A DNA stretch of 64,000 bases from Mucilaginibacter flavidus (lineage in GTDB: Bacteria; Bacteroidota; Bacteroidia; Sphingobacteriales; Sphingobacteriaceae): the NCBI RefSeq assembly GCF_024055575.1, contig NZ_JAMXOE010000002.1:372001-436000 (forward strand), written 5' to 3'. The position numbers and the translations under genes are program-made. The notes under the pieces were generated by a model. The model saw only the letters and a list, made by a program, of their open reading frames with translations. It did no database searches and was not told the DNA's origin. Below are positions 49,143 to 58,075 of this stretch, piece after piece; within the stretch, counting starts at the first letter, position 1; every line of letters begins with the position of its first letter.

Positions 49143-50949
49143 TGGCTGCTTCGTTCTTATCCCCCCTCAGCACCCTGAAACGCTTGCGTGCCTCATTGAT
49201 GTAAAGGCTTCCGGCATAGTCGGTAATAATTTTTTGATAGTAGATTTTAGCCTTTTCTTTATCGTTTAGCTGATTTTCATAAATGTCGCCCAGCATAAAA
49301 ACGGCGTCGTCGGCCCAAAGGTCAAAACTGTGTTCTTCGGCAATTTTCTTTAACAGTGGCACGGCATCGGCATAATTTTTCTGCTGAATAAACAGCCGTG
49401 CTTTCGCCATTAAAATATCATCAGTAAGCGAGTTACTGGGATATTTTACGTCTATACTATCCAGGGTAATCAATGCTTTCTCGGGCTGTTCGGCAAAAAG
49501 GGCCAGGTCGGCGCGCGCATAAATTTTCAGGGGCGCTCCGCTGGTATCGGCTACAATACTATCTGATATCAATAGCGACAGATTTAACGCGTCGTTAGCA
49601 ATCAACTGCGACGTAGCCGCTTTCAGCACATCCAGCTGCCCTTTGGCCCATGTAAAATCGCCGGTATAATAGGCGAGCTTGGCATTCCGGTACTTGGCAT
49701 CCTGGCCAACTGCAGTGTTTTTAAAATCTATCTCAACCTGGCTATACAGTAAAGTGGCATCCCAGGGCTTATTGTCCAATAGCGAAACATCGCCAAGGTC
49801 GAGCTTGCAACTGGCCAGCAGGACAGGCCTAACGCCTGGTATTTTTACAGCGTCTTCAAGTAGCGCCTTTGCATCAGCTATTTTATGAAGCTTAAAAGCC
49901 TGCAGGTTGGCTAGCTTCTGCATAGCAAAAACAGTGTTGGCGTTTTTGCCGAACTCGGTTAGTAAATCGATATAATCCTTTTCAAGACTGATCAAATCTT
50001 CCTTAACATATTTCCCTGACGTTACCCTTAAATTTTTGGTGTTTATCAACTCGATTTTAGCGGGTATGTATAACGAATTATCTTTCCCCTTACTTACCAA
50101 ATACTCATATCCGCGGATTGCTGCATCATAAGCTTCGTTGCTAACCAGGGTACGGCAGAGCTCAAAAATATTGGCGCCATCATCGTTTTGCCGTCGGCTC
50201 ATGGCCAGTGCCTGGTTCAGCGCCATGTCAAACTGCCGCTGTTGCAAAAATTGCCAGGTGAGTAATTCGGGGTATATGGTTTGCTGCGGATCTTTTTGAA
50301 TACGTTTCAATAATGCTGCCTTTAATATGTCATAATCGACCGGCCCCTCAAATAAATTCGACATGGTGTTTTCTGCCTGGTTTATAAACGGCGGGTTTGT
50401 CGGCAAAAAATTCATATACTCTTCAACCAGGGCAGCCTTATCCCTTTTATAGCGGTAAAGATTTATCAATTCGTAAGAAAAGACCTGCTCGTTTTTCAGC
50501 AGCTTGCGACCCTGTAAAAATATTTTTATAGCATAATCAACATTTGCGTTCTGGTAAAATAACGAGGCCAGCATACTTATTTGCGCTTGGTCGGGCGGCA
50601 GGTTTTTAATAAGTTCATCATATATGGCGTTTGCTTTCTCAACCTGGCCTTGCTGCGTATAGGCATTGGCAAGAGTTATGTTGTATTGCTTTTCTTCAGG
50701 GTGCTTACGCACCATTTTTTTTGCGGTTGTAACAGCTTCGTCAAACTTTTTGAGCTCAATCAGGCTGCTCATGTAAACAGTAAAATACTCTTCGTTATTT
50801 TGCTTATACAGTTTTTGGTATATGTCGAAAGCCTTTTGTGGGTCGCCATTAGCGGCGTACTGCTTAGCCAGCAAAAGGTCATTATCCTGGGCAAACAGCC
50901 GGGGAGCGGCTGCGAATAGAAATAAAAAACATAAGAGGACTTTCTTCAT
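49138..50949 (-). CDS. Exported TPR-repeat protein
   Basis: 603 aa. A signal peptide (LLCFLFLFAAAPRLFAQ) is followed by tetratricopeptide repeats over most of the length, for example AKQYAANGDPQKAFDIYQKL, LANAYTQQGQVEKANAIYDE, and at the end DDAVFMLGDIYENQLNDKEK, which resembles the TPR part of BamD/YbgF-type proteins. It probably acts in the periplasm as a protein-binding scaffold. Specific partners cannot be inferred. The gene is alone on its strand. Confidence 0.87.
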   Translation of the reverse strand: MKKVLLCFLFLFAAAPRLFAQDNDLLLAKQYAANGDPQKAFDIYQKLYKQNNEEYFTVYMSSLIELKKFDEAVTTAKKMVRKHPEEKQYNITLANAYTQQGQVEKANAIYDELIKNLPPDQAQISMLASLFYQNANVDYAIKIFLQGRKLLKNEQVFSYELINLYRYKRDKAALVEEYMNFLPTNPPFINQAENTMSNLFEGPVDYDILKAALLKRIQKDPQQTIYPELLTWQFLQQRQFDMALNQALAMSRRQNDDGANIFELCRTLVSNEAYDAAIRGYEYLVSKGKDNSLYIPAKIELINTKNLRVTSGKYVKEDLISLEKDYIDLLTEFGKNANTVFAMQKLANLQAFKLHKIADAKALLEDAVKIPGVRPVLLASCKLDLGDVSLLDNKPWDATLLYSQVEIDFKNTAVGQDAKYRNAKLAYYTGDFTWAKGQLDVLKAATSQLIANDALNLSLLISDSIVADTSGAPLKIYARADLALFAEQPEKALITLDSIDVKYPSNSLTDDILMAKARLFIQQKNYADAVPLLKKIAEEHSFDLWADDAVFMLGDIYENQLNDKEKAKIYYQKIITDYAGSLYINEARKRFRVLRGDKNEAAS

Positions 50950-51148
50950 CTTTTCAAAAATATGTTTTTTATTTGAAGATTTTTATTGATTTACTGACGA
51001 GGTATTTTGATGATTTGCAATTTGATAATCAACGCCGATTTCTTTGTTATTATACCATCAAACGCATTTTTCATTTTCAAATTATCAATTTAGCACATTT
51101 TCAATTGCTTAAATCTTAAAATTGCGCGCGGTAAAATTGTAGTGACAG

Positions 51149-51180
51149 TTTGAATAGATAGAGTTTATTGTATAATTTAA
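51149..51180 (+). promoter_or_regulatory. Bacteroidota-type promoter for the S9-like/two-component operon
   Basis: TTTG at 51149-51152, a 20-bp spacer, then TAATTTAA at 51173-51180. The pattern is close to TTTG-19/21-TAnnTTTG. It lies about 30 bp upstream of the ATG at 51212. Confidence 0.4.
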
Positions 51181-51211
51181 CCTGATTAATAAACCTCTGG
51201 AGTATACACTG

Positions 51212-53104
51212 ATGTTGAAGCATCTGAGAATATTTTTATTTGTTTTAATGGCCGCACTGAGTGCCTGCAAGCAACATGCGCGCCAGATAGCTATAATTGA
51301 CTTTTTTAAAACACCCGAAAAAGTTGCCTATCGCATATCTCCCGATGGCAAATACCTTTCATACCTGAAGCCTTTTAAGGATAAACAAAACTTATTTATC
51401 CAGTCGCTGACCGATGGTAAGGTGCGAATGGGCACTTCGTTTACCGATTATTCGGTTAGGGGCGATTACTATTGGACATATAATAATGAAATAGTTTTTT
51501 TCCAGGACAATATCGCATCCGACGAAATAAAAATGTTTGCCCTGGACATATTCACCTTAAAAACATCACTCATTATTTCTCAGAATAAAGTGCGGATCGC
51601 CATTTTAGGGCGCGACAGGCACGAACCGGACATTATCACTGTAAGGATGAACCAGCGCGACCCGGCCAATTTTGATATTTACAGGTTGAATATCAAAACC
51701 GGCGAGCTAAAACCTTACCTGATAAACCCTGGTAATATAACTCAATGGTATCCCGACGCCAATGGAAAAATACGACTGGTGAGGGCATCGGACGGTGTTG
51801 ACGAAAGCATACTCTATCGCCCTAATGATGATACCCCGTTTAAACGTATTATAGCTAACAATTTCAAAACGTCAGTAAGGCCTATAGCCTTTACAGGGGA
51901 GAAAAACCACTTCTATGCATTGTCAAACGTCAATCGTGACAAATCGGCCCTGGTTGAGATCAATGCCGAGGATGGCAAGGAGCGTAAAGTGATTTTTGCT
52001 AACGACAATGCAGACATCCAAAGCTGGGATTATTCAAAAAACACGCATAAAATTGAGTTAGTATCATGGGATGCAGCAAAACCTCAAACCCATTACCTGG
52101 ACCCGGATATAAAAAGCATTTATGATAAATTAAATGCCGAGTTGAAGGGCAACGAGGTTGATATAGCCGACAGGGATAGTGCCGAAAATAAATTTATTGT
52201 CTTTACCTACACCGACCGTAACCCGGGCTCGTATTACCTGTTTGAGCGCAGTACCGGAAAACTTAGCAAACTGGGCGATATAAACCCGGATCTTAAGCAA
52301 GACGAACTGAGCACGATGCAACCCATTAGCTACAAAGCTGGAGATGGCATGGTGATTAACGGTTATCTTACACTTCCTCTTGGCACAAAAACCACCAACC
52401 TGCCGGTGGTAGTGATGCCGCATGACGGGCCATTTCTCCATAATGGCTGGGGCTACAACCCCGAAGTGCAATTTTTAGCTAACCGGGGCTATGCTGTTTT
52501 CCAGGTAAACTACCGCGGATCAACCGGTTTTGGCAAGGCATTCCATAGTGCTGGATTTAAAGAAGTTGGCGGCAAAATACAACAGGATATTACCGATGGA
52601 GTAAGCTGGCTTATTGCAAATAAAACAGCGAACCCAAAGAAAATCGCCATTTTCGGCGGCGGTTTTGGAGGCTTTTCTGCCTTGTATGGTGTCTCTTTTC
52701 ATCCTCAATTATATAATTGTGCTATTGTACAACACGGGCTGATTAACTTCTTCACCTATATAAAGGACGCGCCGCCATTTTTTAAGCCGATGGTACAGAT
52801 GACATATGAACGGGTTGGTAACCCTGAAACTGATGCCAGTCAGCTCAGGGCTATATCACCGGTATTTAATACCGATAAAATACGCGCGCCGCTGCTTATT
52901 TTCCAGGGCGCCAGGGACGACCGTGCAAACATTAGCGAGTTAAACCAGTTTGTGCGCGAACTGCAAAAACAAAACGGAAGCGATAAGGTTAGATATTTTT
53001 TAAAACCAATGGAACGTACCACGTTCCGCAGCCAGGCAAACCGTACCGAGATGTATACCGAGATTGAGAAGTTCCTGGACGAGAATATGCGGGTAAAACA
53101 ATAA
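51212..53104 (+). CDS. S9 (prolyl oligopeptidase/acylaminoacyl peptidase)-like lipoprotein lacking catalytic Ser and His
   Basis: 630 aa. A lipoprotein signal ends at MAALSACKQHARQ. An N-terminal beta-propeller (about 30-380) is followed by a C-terminal alpha/beta hydrolase with QVNYRGSTGFGKAFHSAGF, which is typical of family S9. The nucleophile motif, normally GxSxGG, reads GGGFGG, with Gly484 in place of Ser. The Asp position is kept (Asp569 in GARDDRAN). The His block, normally DEGHGF, reads MERTTF, with Thr603 in place of His. The fold is thus intact but peptidase activity is not expected. It is 11 bp upstream of a sensor kinase and its response regulator, so it may be a ligand-binding or sensing partner. 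Confidence 0.88.
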   Translation: MLKHLRIFLFVLMAALSACKQHARQIAIIDFFKTPEKVAYRISPDGKYLSYLKPFKDKQNLFIQSLTDGKVRMGTSFTDYSVRGDYYWTYNNEIVFFQDNIASDEIKMFALDIFTLKTSLIISQNKVRIAILGRDRHEPDIITVRMNQRDPANFDIYRLNIKTGELKPYLINPGNITQWYPDANGKIRLVRASDGVDESILYRPNDDTPFKRIIANNFKTSVRPIAFTGEKNHFYALSNVNRDKSALVEINAEDGKERKVIFANDNADIQSWDYSKNTHKIELVSWDAAKPQTHYLDPDIKSIYDKLNAELKGNEVDIADRDSAENKFIVFTYTDRNPGSYYLFERSTGKLSKLGDINPDLKQDELSTMQPISYKAGDGMVINGYLTLPLGTKTTNLPVVVMPHDGPFLHNGWGYNPEVQFLANRGYAVFQVNYRGSTGFGKAFHSAGFKEVGGKIQQDITDGVSWLIANKTANPKKIAIFGGGFGGFSALYGVSFHPQLYNCAIVQHGLINFFTYIKDAPPFFKPMVQMTYERVGNPETDASQLRAISPVFNTDKIRAPLLIFQGARDDRANISELNQFVRELQKQNGSDKVRYFLKPMERTTFRSQANRTEMYTEIEKFLDENMRVKQ

Positions 53105-53115
53105 AACCTGTTTTT

Positions 53116-54759
53116 ATGACAAAGCAGGCCACCACTTACCGAAAAAACTTTTCATTAATTATCATTTTCCTGATACTTATATCGATAACTTTTATAATTG
53201 CCCTTATCGTATCCTATTACCTTAATGCTAAGTATGTTGAAAATGAATTTGCATCGAAAAAAATTGATGTGCAGGAACAAACCGTTAAGCCATATGGTAA
53301 TTTTTTTAATAACACTATACCGCAAATTACATCGTACCAGGGCTTTATGGACTCAACTGCAGCTGCCCGCTATACCGATTCTGTATTCCGAAACTATGAT
53401 TTTGTGAAACGGATCGTTTTTTATGATGTACAAATTGGCAACCAAAAAAATGGCGTTATTATTAAAAACAACTTAGGAATTTCAATAAATGCCATGTATC
53501 AATACTGGCAAAAAAATGGAAGGGCCCAGGGGATTAGAATTTGGAATACTACCAGTGAGCCCGACTTTGAATTAATGGCTACCAAACTCGGCAATTATAT
53601 TGCCCAAACGGATACGCTACGCGGTTCTACTGCAGATGAAATATTCCGGACTTTTTATGACATAAAGCACGATAAAATAAGCTACTCGAATATATTACGA
53701 CGTGAGGACGTAAAAATAATAAGAGAACTGCAACGGCACCCTAACTCCACATCATATTCAAAACAAAATATGATGACATTTTTTTTAGATCCATACCTTC
53801 TTAAAATAAAAAACACGCACAAAGAATTATACCAGGAAGTAACCTTACAACCCGTTGTGTACGATCCGCCCGATAACCCCAGCGGCACTATGGTGACAGA
53901 AGTAACGCTTCCGGGCGCATTTTCCGACTATAAGCTTTATTTCCGTTCGGCGCCGAATTATCTTAATGCTGAGATTAATCGCAGGTTTATGCCTATCGGC
54001 GCCTTAGTACTGTTAATTTATTGCTTCCTGGTGCTTATTGGCTGGCTTATTTACCGCAACCTGAGCGTTAACGTTAAGCTGTTTAAATTGCAGTACGATT
54101 TTATTAACAACTTTACCCATGAATTTAAAACGCCGGTAAGCGTTATAAAAATAGCCGGCTCGAACCTGAGCGGTGACAGCGAGCTAACCGAACGCCAGCG
54201 CAAACAATACGGCAGGATTTTAAATGAGGAGGCCGATAAACTGAACGAGTTAATGAACAAACTTCTTTCATTTACTCAGCTCGAAAATAAATCAATAGAT
54301 ATAAAAAGGGAACAAATTGATGTTGAGCATTTTGTAAAAAGTTACATTGAAACTTTCCGGATAAAATACCCGGATTTTAAAATCAGCTTCGCTTTTGGAA
54401 AGGTAGACACGTTTTATACCGACCCGGTGCTACTGGGTAGCGTTTTTCAAAACCTGATAGAGAACGCGTATAAATATTCGCATCCGCATAAAAAAGAGCT
54501 TGCCATACACGTAGGCAGCAACAAGCGAAATATAGTTTTTTCGTTTAGAGACCGGGGCATAGGAATACAAAAAGATGAACTGACAAACGTATTTAAAAAG
54601 TTTTACAGGATAGAAAATCAGTATAATCAAAACGGGAGCGTGGGCCTCGGCTTGGCTTTTTGTAAAGAACTGGTTAATTTTATGGACGGAGAGATAATTG
54701 TTAACAGTAAAGTAAAAGAAGGTTCGGAGTTTATAGTTACCTTACCTTACGAAAATTGA
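53116..54759 (+). CDS. Membrane sensor histidine kinase
   Basis: 547 aa. Two membrane segments (about 12-34 and about 293-316, PIGALVLLIYCFLVLIGWLI) enclose an extracytoplasmic sensor region of about 260 residues with no recognised family. HisKA has the phospho-acceptor His335 in FTHEFKTPVSVIK, and HATPase_c shows NLIENAYKYSHPH, DRGIGIQKDE and GLGLAFCKELVNF. It probably phosphorylates the response regulator encoded 3 bp downstream. The upstream S9-like pseudo-peptidase is in the same operon. The cytoplasmic part lacks an obvious HAMP or PAS domain. Confidence 0.93.
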   Translation: MTKQATTYRKNFSLIIIFLILISITFIIALIVSYYLNAKYVENEFASKKIDVQEQTVKPYGNFFNNTIPQITSYQGFMDSTAAARYTDSVFRNYDFVKRIVFYDVQIGNQKNGVIIKNNLGISINAMYQYWQKNGRAQGIRIWNTTSEPDFELMATKLGNYIAQTDTLRGSTADEIFRTFYDIKHDKISYSNILRREDVKIIRELQRHPNSTSYSKQNMMTFFLDPYLLKIKNTHKELYQEVTLQPVVYDPPDNPSGTMVTEVTLPGAFSDYKLYFRSAPNYLNAEINRRFMPIGALVLLIYCFLVLIGWLIYRNLSVNVKLFKLQYDFINNFTHEFKTPVSVIKIAGSNLSGDSELTERQRKQYGRILNEEADKLNELMNKLLSFTQLENKSIDIKREQIDVEHFVKSYIETFRIKYPDFKISFAFGKVDTFYTDPVLLGSVFQNLIENAYKYSHPHKKELAIHVGSNKRNIVFSFRDRGIGIQKDELTNVFKKFYRIENQYNQNGSVGLGLAFCKELVNFMDGEIIVNSKVKEGSEFIVTLPYEN

Positions 54760-54762
54760 GAT

Positions 54763-55455
54763 ATGAATAAAGAAATAAAAATTGCGCTGGTTGAAGATGA
54801 CGAAAACCTGCGTTTCCTGGTATCTGAGCGCTTGCAAAGCGAAGGTTATAAAGTTTTGGAAGCCGCCAATGGTGATGATGCCGAGAAAATAATTTTGAGC
54901 GAATTGCCCGAAATTGTTTTGCTCGACTGGATGCTACCAGGCAAACAAGGTTCGGAAGTTTGCACCAATATACGTCAGAAAGGTTTCGACAATCTTGTTA
55001 TTATGATGACCGCCAAAGGACAGGATGTGGACAAAATTGAGGCCTACAATTTCGGTGTAAGCGATTATATCATCAAGCCGTTTAATATGGACGTATTGGT
55101 GGCTATGATTGACAATAAGATAAAATTCTCGTTAAACAGCGAGAAAACCGAGTCGTACAAATTTGCCAATATGGAGCATTTGCCCAATACACACCTGCTT
55201 GTTAAAGAGGGGCGTAAAATTGAACTGACCATACTGGAAAACCGCATATTGCTGTACTTCCTAAAAAATAAGAACAAGGTAATTAATCGCGAGGAATTGA
55301 TGATGGAAGTTTGGGGTTATAACGCCGATGTAAACACCCGCACCCTTGATATGCACATAGTGCGCCTCCGTAAAAAAATTGAATCAAATCCAGATTCGCC
55401 GCAATATTTGCAAACGGTGAGGGGTATTGGTTATAAGTTTGTTTATAACGGGTAA
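54763..55455 (+). CDS. OmpR/PhoB-family response regulator
   Basis: 230 aa. The receiver domain has the acidic pair in VEDDENLR, phospho-acceptor Asp55 in IVLLDWMLPGKQG, Thr in MMTAKGQ and Lys in YIIKPFN. The C-terminal winged helix ends TRTLDMHIVRLRKKIESNPD followed by QTVRGIGYKFVYNG, the OmpR pattern. It is translated 3 bp after the sensor kinase. Target genes cannot be told from the window. It ends at a bidirectional terminator. Confidence 0.95.
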   Translation: MNKEIKIALVEDDENLRFLVSERLQSEGYKVLEAANGDDAEKIILSELPEIVLLDWMLPGKQGSEVCTNIRQKGFDNLVIMMTAKGQDVDKIEAYNFGVSDYIIKPFNMDVLVAMIDNKIKFSLNSEKTESYKFANMEHLPNTHLLVKEGRKIELTILENRILLYFLKNKNKVINREELMMEVWGYNADVNTRTLDMHIVRLRKKIESNPDSPQYLQTVRGIGYKFVYNG

Positions 55456-55467
55456 ACAGCCCTCCTT

Positions 55468-55500
55468 GTAGAGACACAATACTTTGTGTCTCTACCTTTT
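55468..55500. terminator. Bidirectional hairpin between response regulator and methyltransferase
   Basis: GTAGAGACACAA (55468-55479) pairs perfectly with TTGTGTCTCTAC (55484-55495), followed by a T run on the plus strand. It overlaps the stop codon of the minus-strand methyltransferase. Hairpins with GTAGAGACxCAA arms are, to my knowledge, common intergenic repeats in Bacteroidota. Confidence 0.75.
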
Positions 55501-56112
55501 TTTGTAGATTTTCGCCACCACAAAATCACCATAAAAACATTTTCCCTCAAGCGCCTTAAAGCCACCCGAAGTAAAAAGCCGGTCCACATCCGGCAATTCC
55601 GATGCTTCGATTTTGCAAAGAATCCTGAAAAATAAAAACATAGCTTTTAATAAAACACTTTGCCACCATTTGCCGGTAAGTTGAAAATCGGCATTAAGCC
55701 AAATCGCGCCAGGCTTAAGCAACTGATGGATATAGTTGAACACTGTTTGTGCAGTTGCTTCTGTAAAATTATCAAATAAAAAAGGTGTTATCACTGCATC
55801 AAATTCCCTATTAATACCTACATTTTCAATGGCGTCATTAATAAAAACAACGCTGTTTAGCCCGGTATTTTGTCGCCTGGAGCGGGCCATCATATCGGCA
55901 GCAATCTCCACATAAGTTATGCCGAGGCCCGATGGGTGTATTTTGGTTAATTCTTCCAGTATCCAACCGGTGCCGCCGCCAACTATCAAAACGGCACTAT
56001 TGGCAGGCACAAATTGCAGTAAGTAAACCTGCGCGTTTATCAAAGCCCGCCCGTAAACCAGTCGCGAAAGCCTATCATAAAACCACGCTGAATTATTATA
56101 GTTGGAAGCCAC
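55492..56112 (-). CDS. Class I SAM-dependent methyltransferase
   Basis: 206 aa, cytoplasmic. The SAM-binding motif I is VLIVGGGTGWILEELTK, motif II has GITYVEIAADMM and motif III VITPFLFDNF. The N-terminus (NNSAWFYDRLSRLVYGRALI) is typical of a methyltransferase group often found as single genes in Bacteroidota. The substrate is unknown. It is convergent with the response regulator. Confidence 0.85.
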   Translation of the reverse strand: MASNYNNSAWFYDRLSRLVYGRALINAQVYLLQFVPANSAVLIVGGGTGWILEELTKIHPSGLGITYVEIAADMMARSRRQNTGLNSVVFINDAIENVGINREFDAVITPFLFDNFTEATAQTVFNYIHQLLKPGAIWLNADFQLTGKWWQSVLLKAMFLFFRILCKIEASELPDVDRLFTSGGFKALEGKCFYGDFVVAKIYKKR

Positions 56113-56134
56113 TTTTTAGTTCAAAATTATTTTA

Positions 56135-56172
56135 ACCCACTTAACCACTCACTTAATCAACTTAATCAACGA
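56135..56172. repeat. Single arm of CTTAATCAAC-type repeat
   Basis: Contains repeated words CTTAACCACTCACTTAATCA and CTTAATCAACG, almost the same as the right arm of the inverted repeat at 49053-49142. No matching left arm was found. It lies in the divergent region between the methyltransferase and the CocE-type gene. Confidence 0.5.
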
Positions 56173-56206
56173 ATTACCTATCTTTAATAACCTTAACTCA
56201 GCAAAG

Positions 56207-58048
56207 ATGAAAGTATTATTTATAAGAGTCAGCCTTTTTGGTGTTTTACTGTTCGACGTTTTTAGTTTAAAGGCCCAACAGGTAAAACCAGAGGATAAAT
56301 ACAACCGCCGGGAAGAAATGATAACCATGCGCGACGGCATTAAATTGCACACTGTTATATTTTCACCAAAAGGACAAACTGAAAAGTTACCGTTTTTAAT
56401 ATTGCGAACGCCCTACGGTGTTAACGAATATCCCAGCCCTGAAAAACAGGGCTACGTTAAGGACATGGCTGATGACGGCTATATTTTTGTTTTCCAGGAT
56501 ATAAGGGGCAGGTACTTGTCGGAAGGTAAGTATGCGATGATGCGCTTTAGCAGGGACAAAAGCAATCCTAAAGCCATTGACGAAGCCAGCGATACTTATG
56601 ATACGATAGACTGGCTGTTAAAAAACATCCCGGACAACAACGGCAGAGCAGGCATGTACGGTATATCATACGATGGCTGGACAACCATCATAGCCGCACT
56701 CGACCCACATCCGGCATTAAAGGCCGTTTCAGAACAGGCAACACCTTCGGACATGTTTATGAATGATGATTTGCACCATAACGGGGCATTCCGTTTAAGC
56801 TATGCTTTTGAATATGCTTTTATGGAAGAAATATCAAAGACAGATTCGCTTTACCAATTTGGCAATTATGATACCTACGATTGGTATTTGAAGCTGGGGC
56901 CATTATCAAACATGAACAAAAAATACATCCACGACAAGTTGCCCAGCTGGAACAACTTTACTATCCACCCAAATTACGATGCCTACTGGAAAAAGCAGGC
57001 GCTAAAATCGCGGTTGGACTATCCACGGCTTGCTATACAGCATGTTAGCGGCTGGTGGGACCAGGAAGATATGGTTGGCCCCCAGGATGCCTATAAAGCT
57101 TTAGAAAAAAAGGATACAAAAAATCAGAATTTCATTGTGCTGGGCCCATGGCGCCATGGCGGCTGGGCAGGCGGCGATGGCCGGAGCCTGGGCAACATAA
57201 AGTTTGAAGAGCCTACAGCAACTTATTTCAGGAAAGAGATACAGGCCAAATGGTTTGCCTGGTATTTGAAGGATAAAGGCGATGGCAAATTTGCCGAAGT
57301 AATATCTTTTCAAACCGGTTCAAACAAATGGAAGAACTACTCGGCCTGGCCGCCAAAAGATGTTGCCACCAAAAATATTTATTTTCACAGCAACGGTAAA
57401 CTATCTTTCGACAAGCCATCAGCAAAAGAGGCAAAGCCATTTGACAGTTATGTATCCGATCCGGCAAAACCGGTGCCCTACCGTGCAAGGCCAATTGAGG
57501 AAACATACGGCCCCGGCTCACGCTGGTATACGTGGCTTACCGACGATCAGCGTTTCGTTGACAGCCGTCCCGATGTACTGACGTGGAAAACCGATACGCT
57601 AACGCAGGATGTAACCATAACCGGTGACGTGATTGCCAAACTATATGCCGCCACAACCGGCAGCGACGCTGACTGGGTGGTAAAACTGATAGATGTGTAC
57701 CCGGAAAATTATAAGAAAGAACCAAAAATGTCGGGTTACCAGTTAATGATTGCCGACGACGTTTTTAGGGGACGGTTTAGAAATAGTTTTAGTAACCCGG
57801 AGGCTATTACGCCCAACAAAGTTGAGGTATACACTATTGATTTACACGCCGCCGACCACATGTTCAAAAAAGGCCACAAAATCATGGTACAGGTACAAAG
57901 CACCTGGTTCCCTATTATCGATCGCAACCCGCAAAAGTATGTGCCTAATATTTTTGAAGCAAAGGAAAGTGATTATCAACCGGCCACGCAGAAGGTGTAT
58001 CATTCGGCGCAATTTGCAAGCAGTATTGAATTGCCGGTGGCGGAGTAG
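56207..58048 (+). CDS. CocE/NonD-family serine hydrolase (X-Pro dipeptidyl peptidase-like)
   Basis: 613 aa with a signal peptide (ending near SLKAQQ). The hydrolase has LRTPYGVNEY and FQDIRGRYLSEG (CocE blocks), the nucleophile Ser in GMYGISYDGWT (near residue 152) and the presumed catalytic His in GPWRHGGWAGGDG. The C-terminal jelly roll (VTITGDVIAKLYAATTGSDA, HKIMVQVQSTWFP) is the PepX_C domain. The family includes alpha-amino acid ester hydrolases and glutaryl-7-ACA acylases; a natural substrate, probably a peptide or ester, cannot be named. It appears to be monocistronic. Confidence 0.92.
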   Translation: MKVLFIRVSLFGVLLFDVFSLKAQQVKPEDKYNRREEMITMRDGIKLHTVIFSPKGQTEKLPFLILRTPYGVNEYPSPEKQGYVKDMADDGYIFVFQDIRGRYLSEGKYAMMRFSRDKSNPKAIDEASDTYDTIDWLLKNIPDNNGRAGMYGISYDGWTTIIAALDPHPALKAVSEQATPSDMFMNDDLHHNGAFRLSYAFEYAFMEEISKTDSLYQFGNYDTYDWYLKLGPLSNMNKKYIHDKLPSWNNFTIHPNYDAYWKKQALKSRLDYPRLAIQHVSGWWDQEDMVGPQDAYKALEKKDTKNQNFIVLGPWRHGGWAGGDGRSLGNIKFEEPTATYFRKEIQAKWFAWYLKDKGDGKFAEVISFQTGSNKWKNYSAWPPKDVATKNIYFHSNGKLSFDKPSAKEAKPFDSYVSDPAKPVPYRARPIEETYGPGSRWYTWLTDDQRFVDSRPDVLTWKTDTLTQDVTITGDVIAKLYAATTGSDADWVVKLIDVYPENYKKEPKMSGYQLMIADDVFRGRFRNSFSNPEAITPNKVEVYTIDLHAADHMFKKGHKIMVQVQSTWFPIIDRNPQKYVPNIFEAKESDYQPATQKVYHSAQFASSIELPVAE

Positions 58049-58075
58049 TTAATGTGGAAATCAGATTTATTAGGG

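Noticed and set aside
51212..53104. Sequencing error as the cause of the missing catalytic Ser in the S9-like gene
   Set aside because: The reading frame is intact and two separate catalytic positions are changed by whole-codon substitutions, which single errors would not explain.
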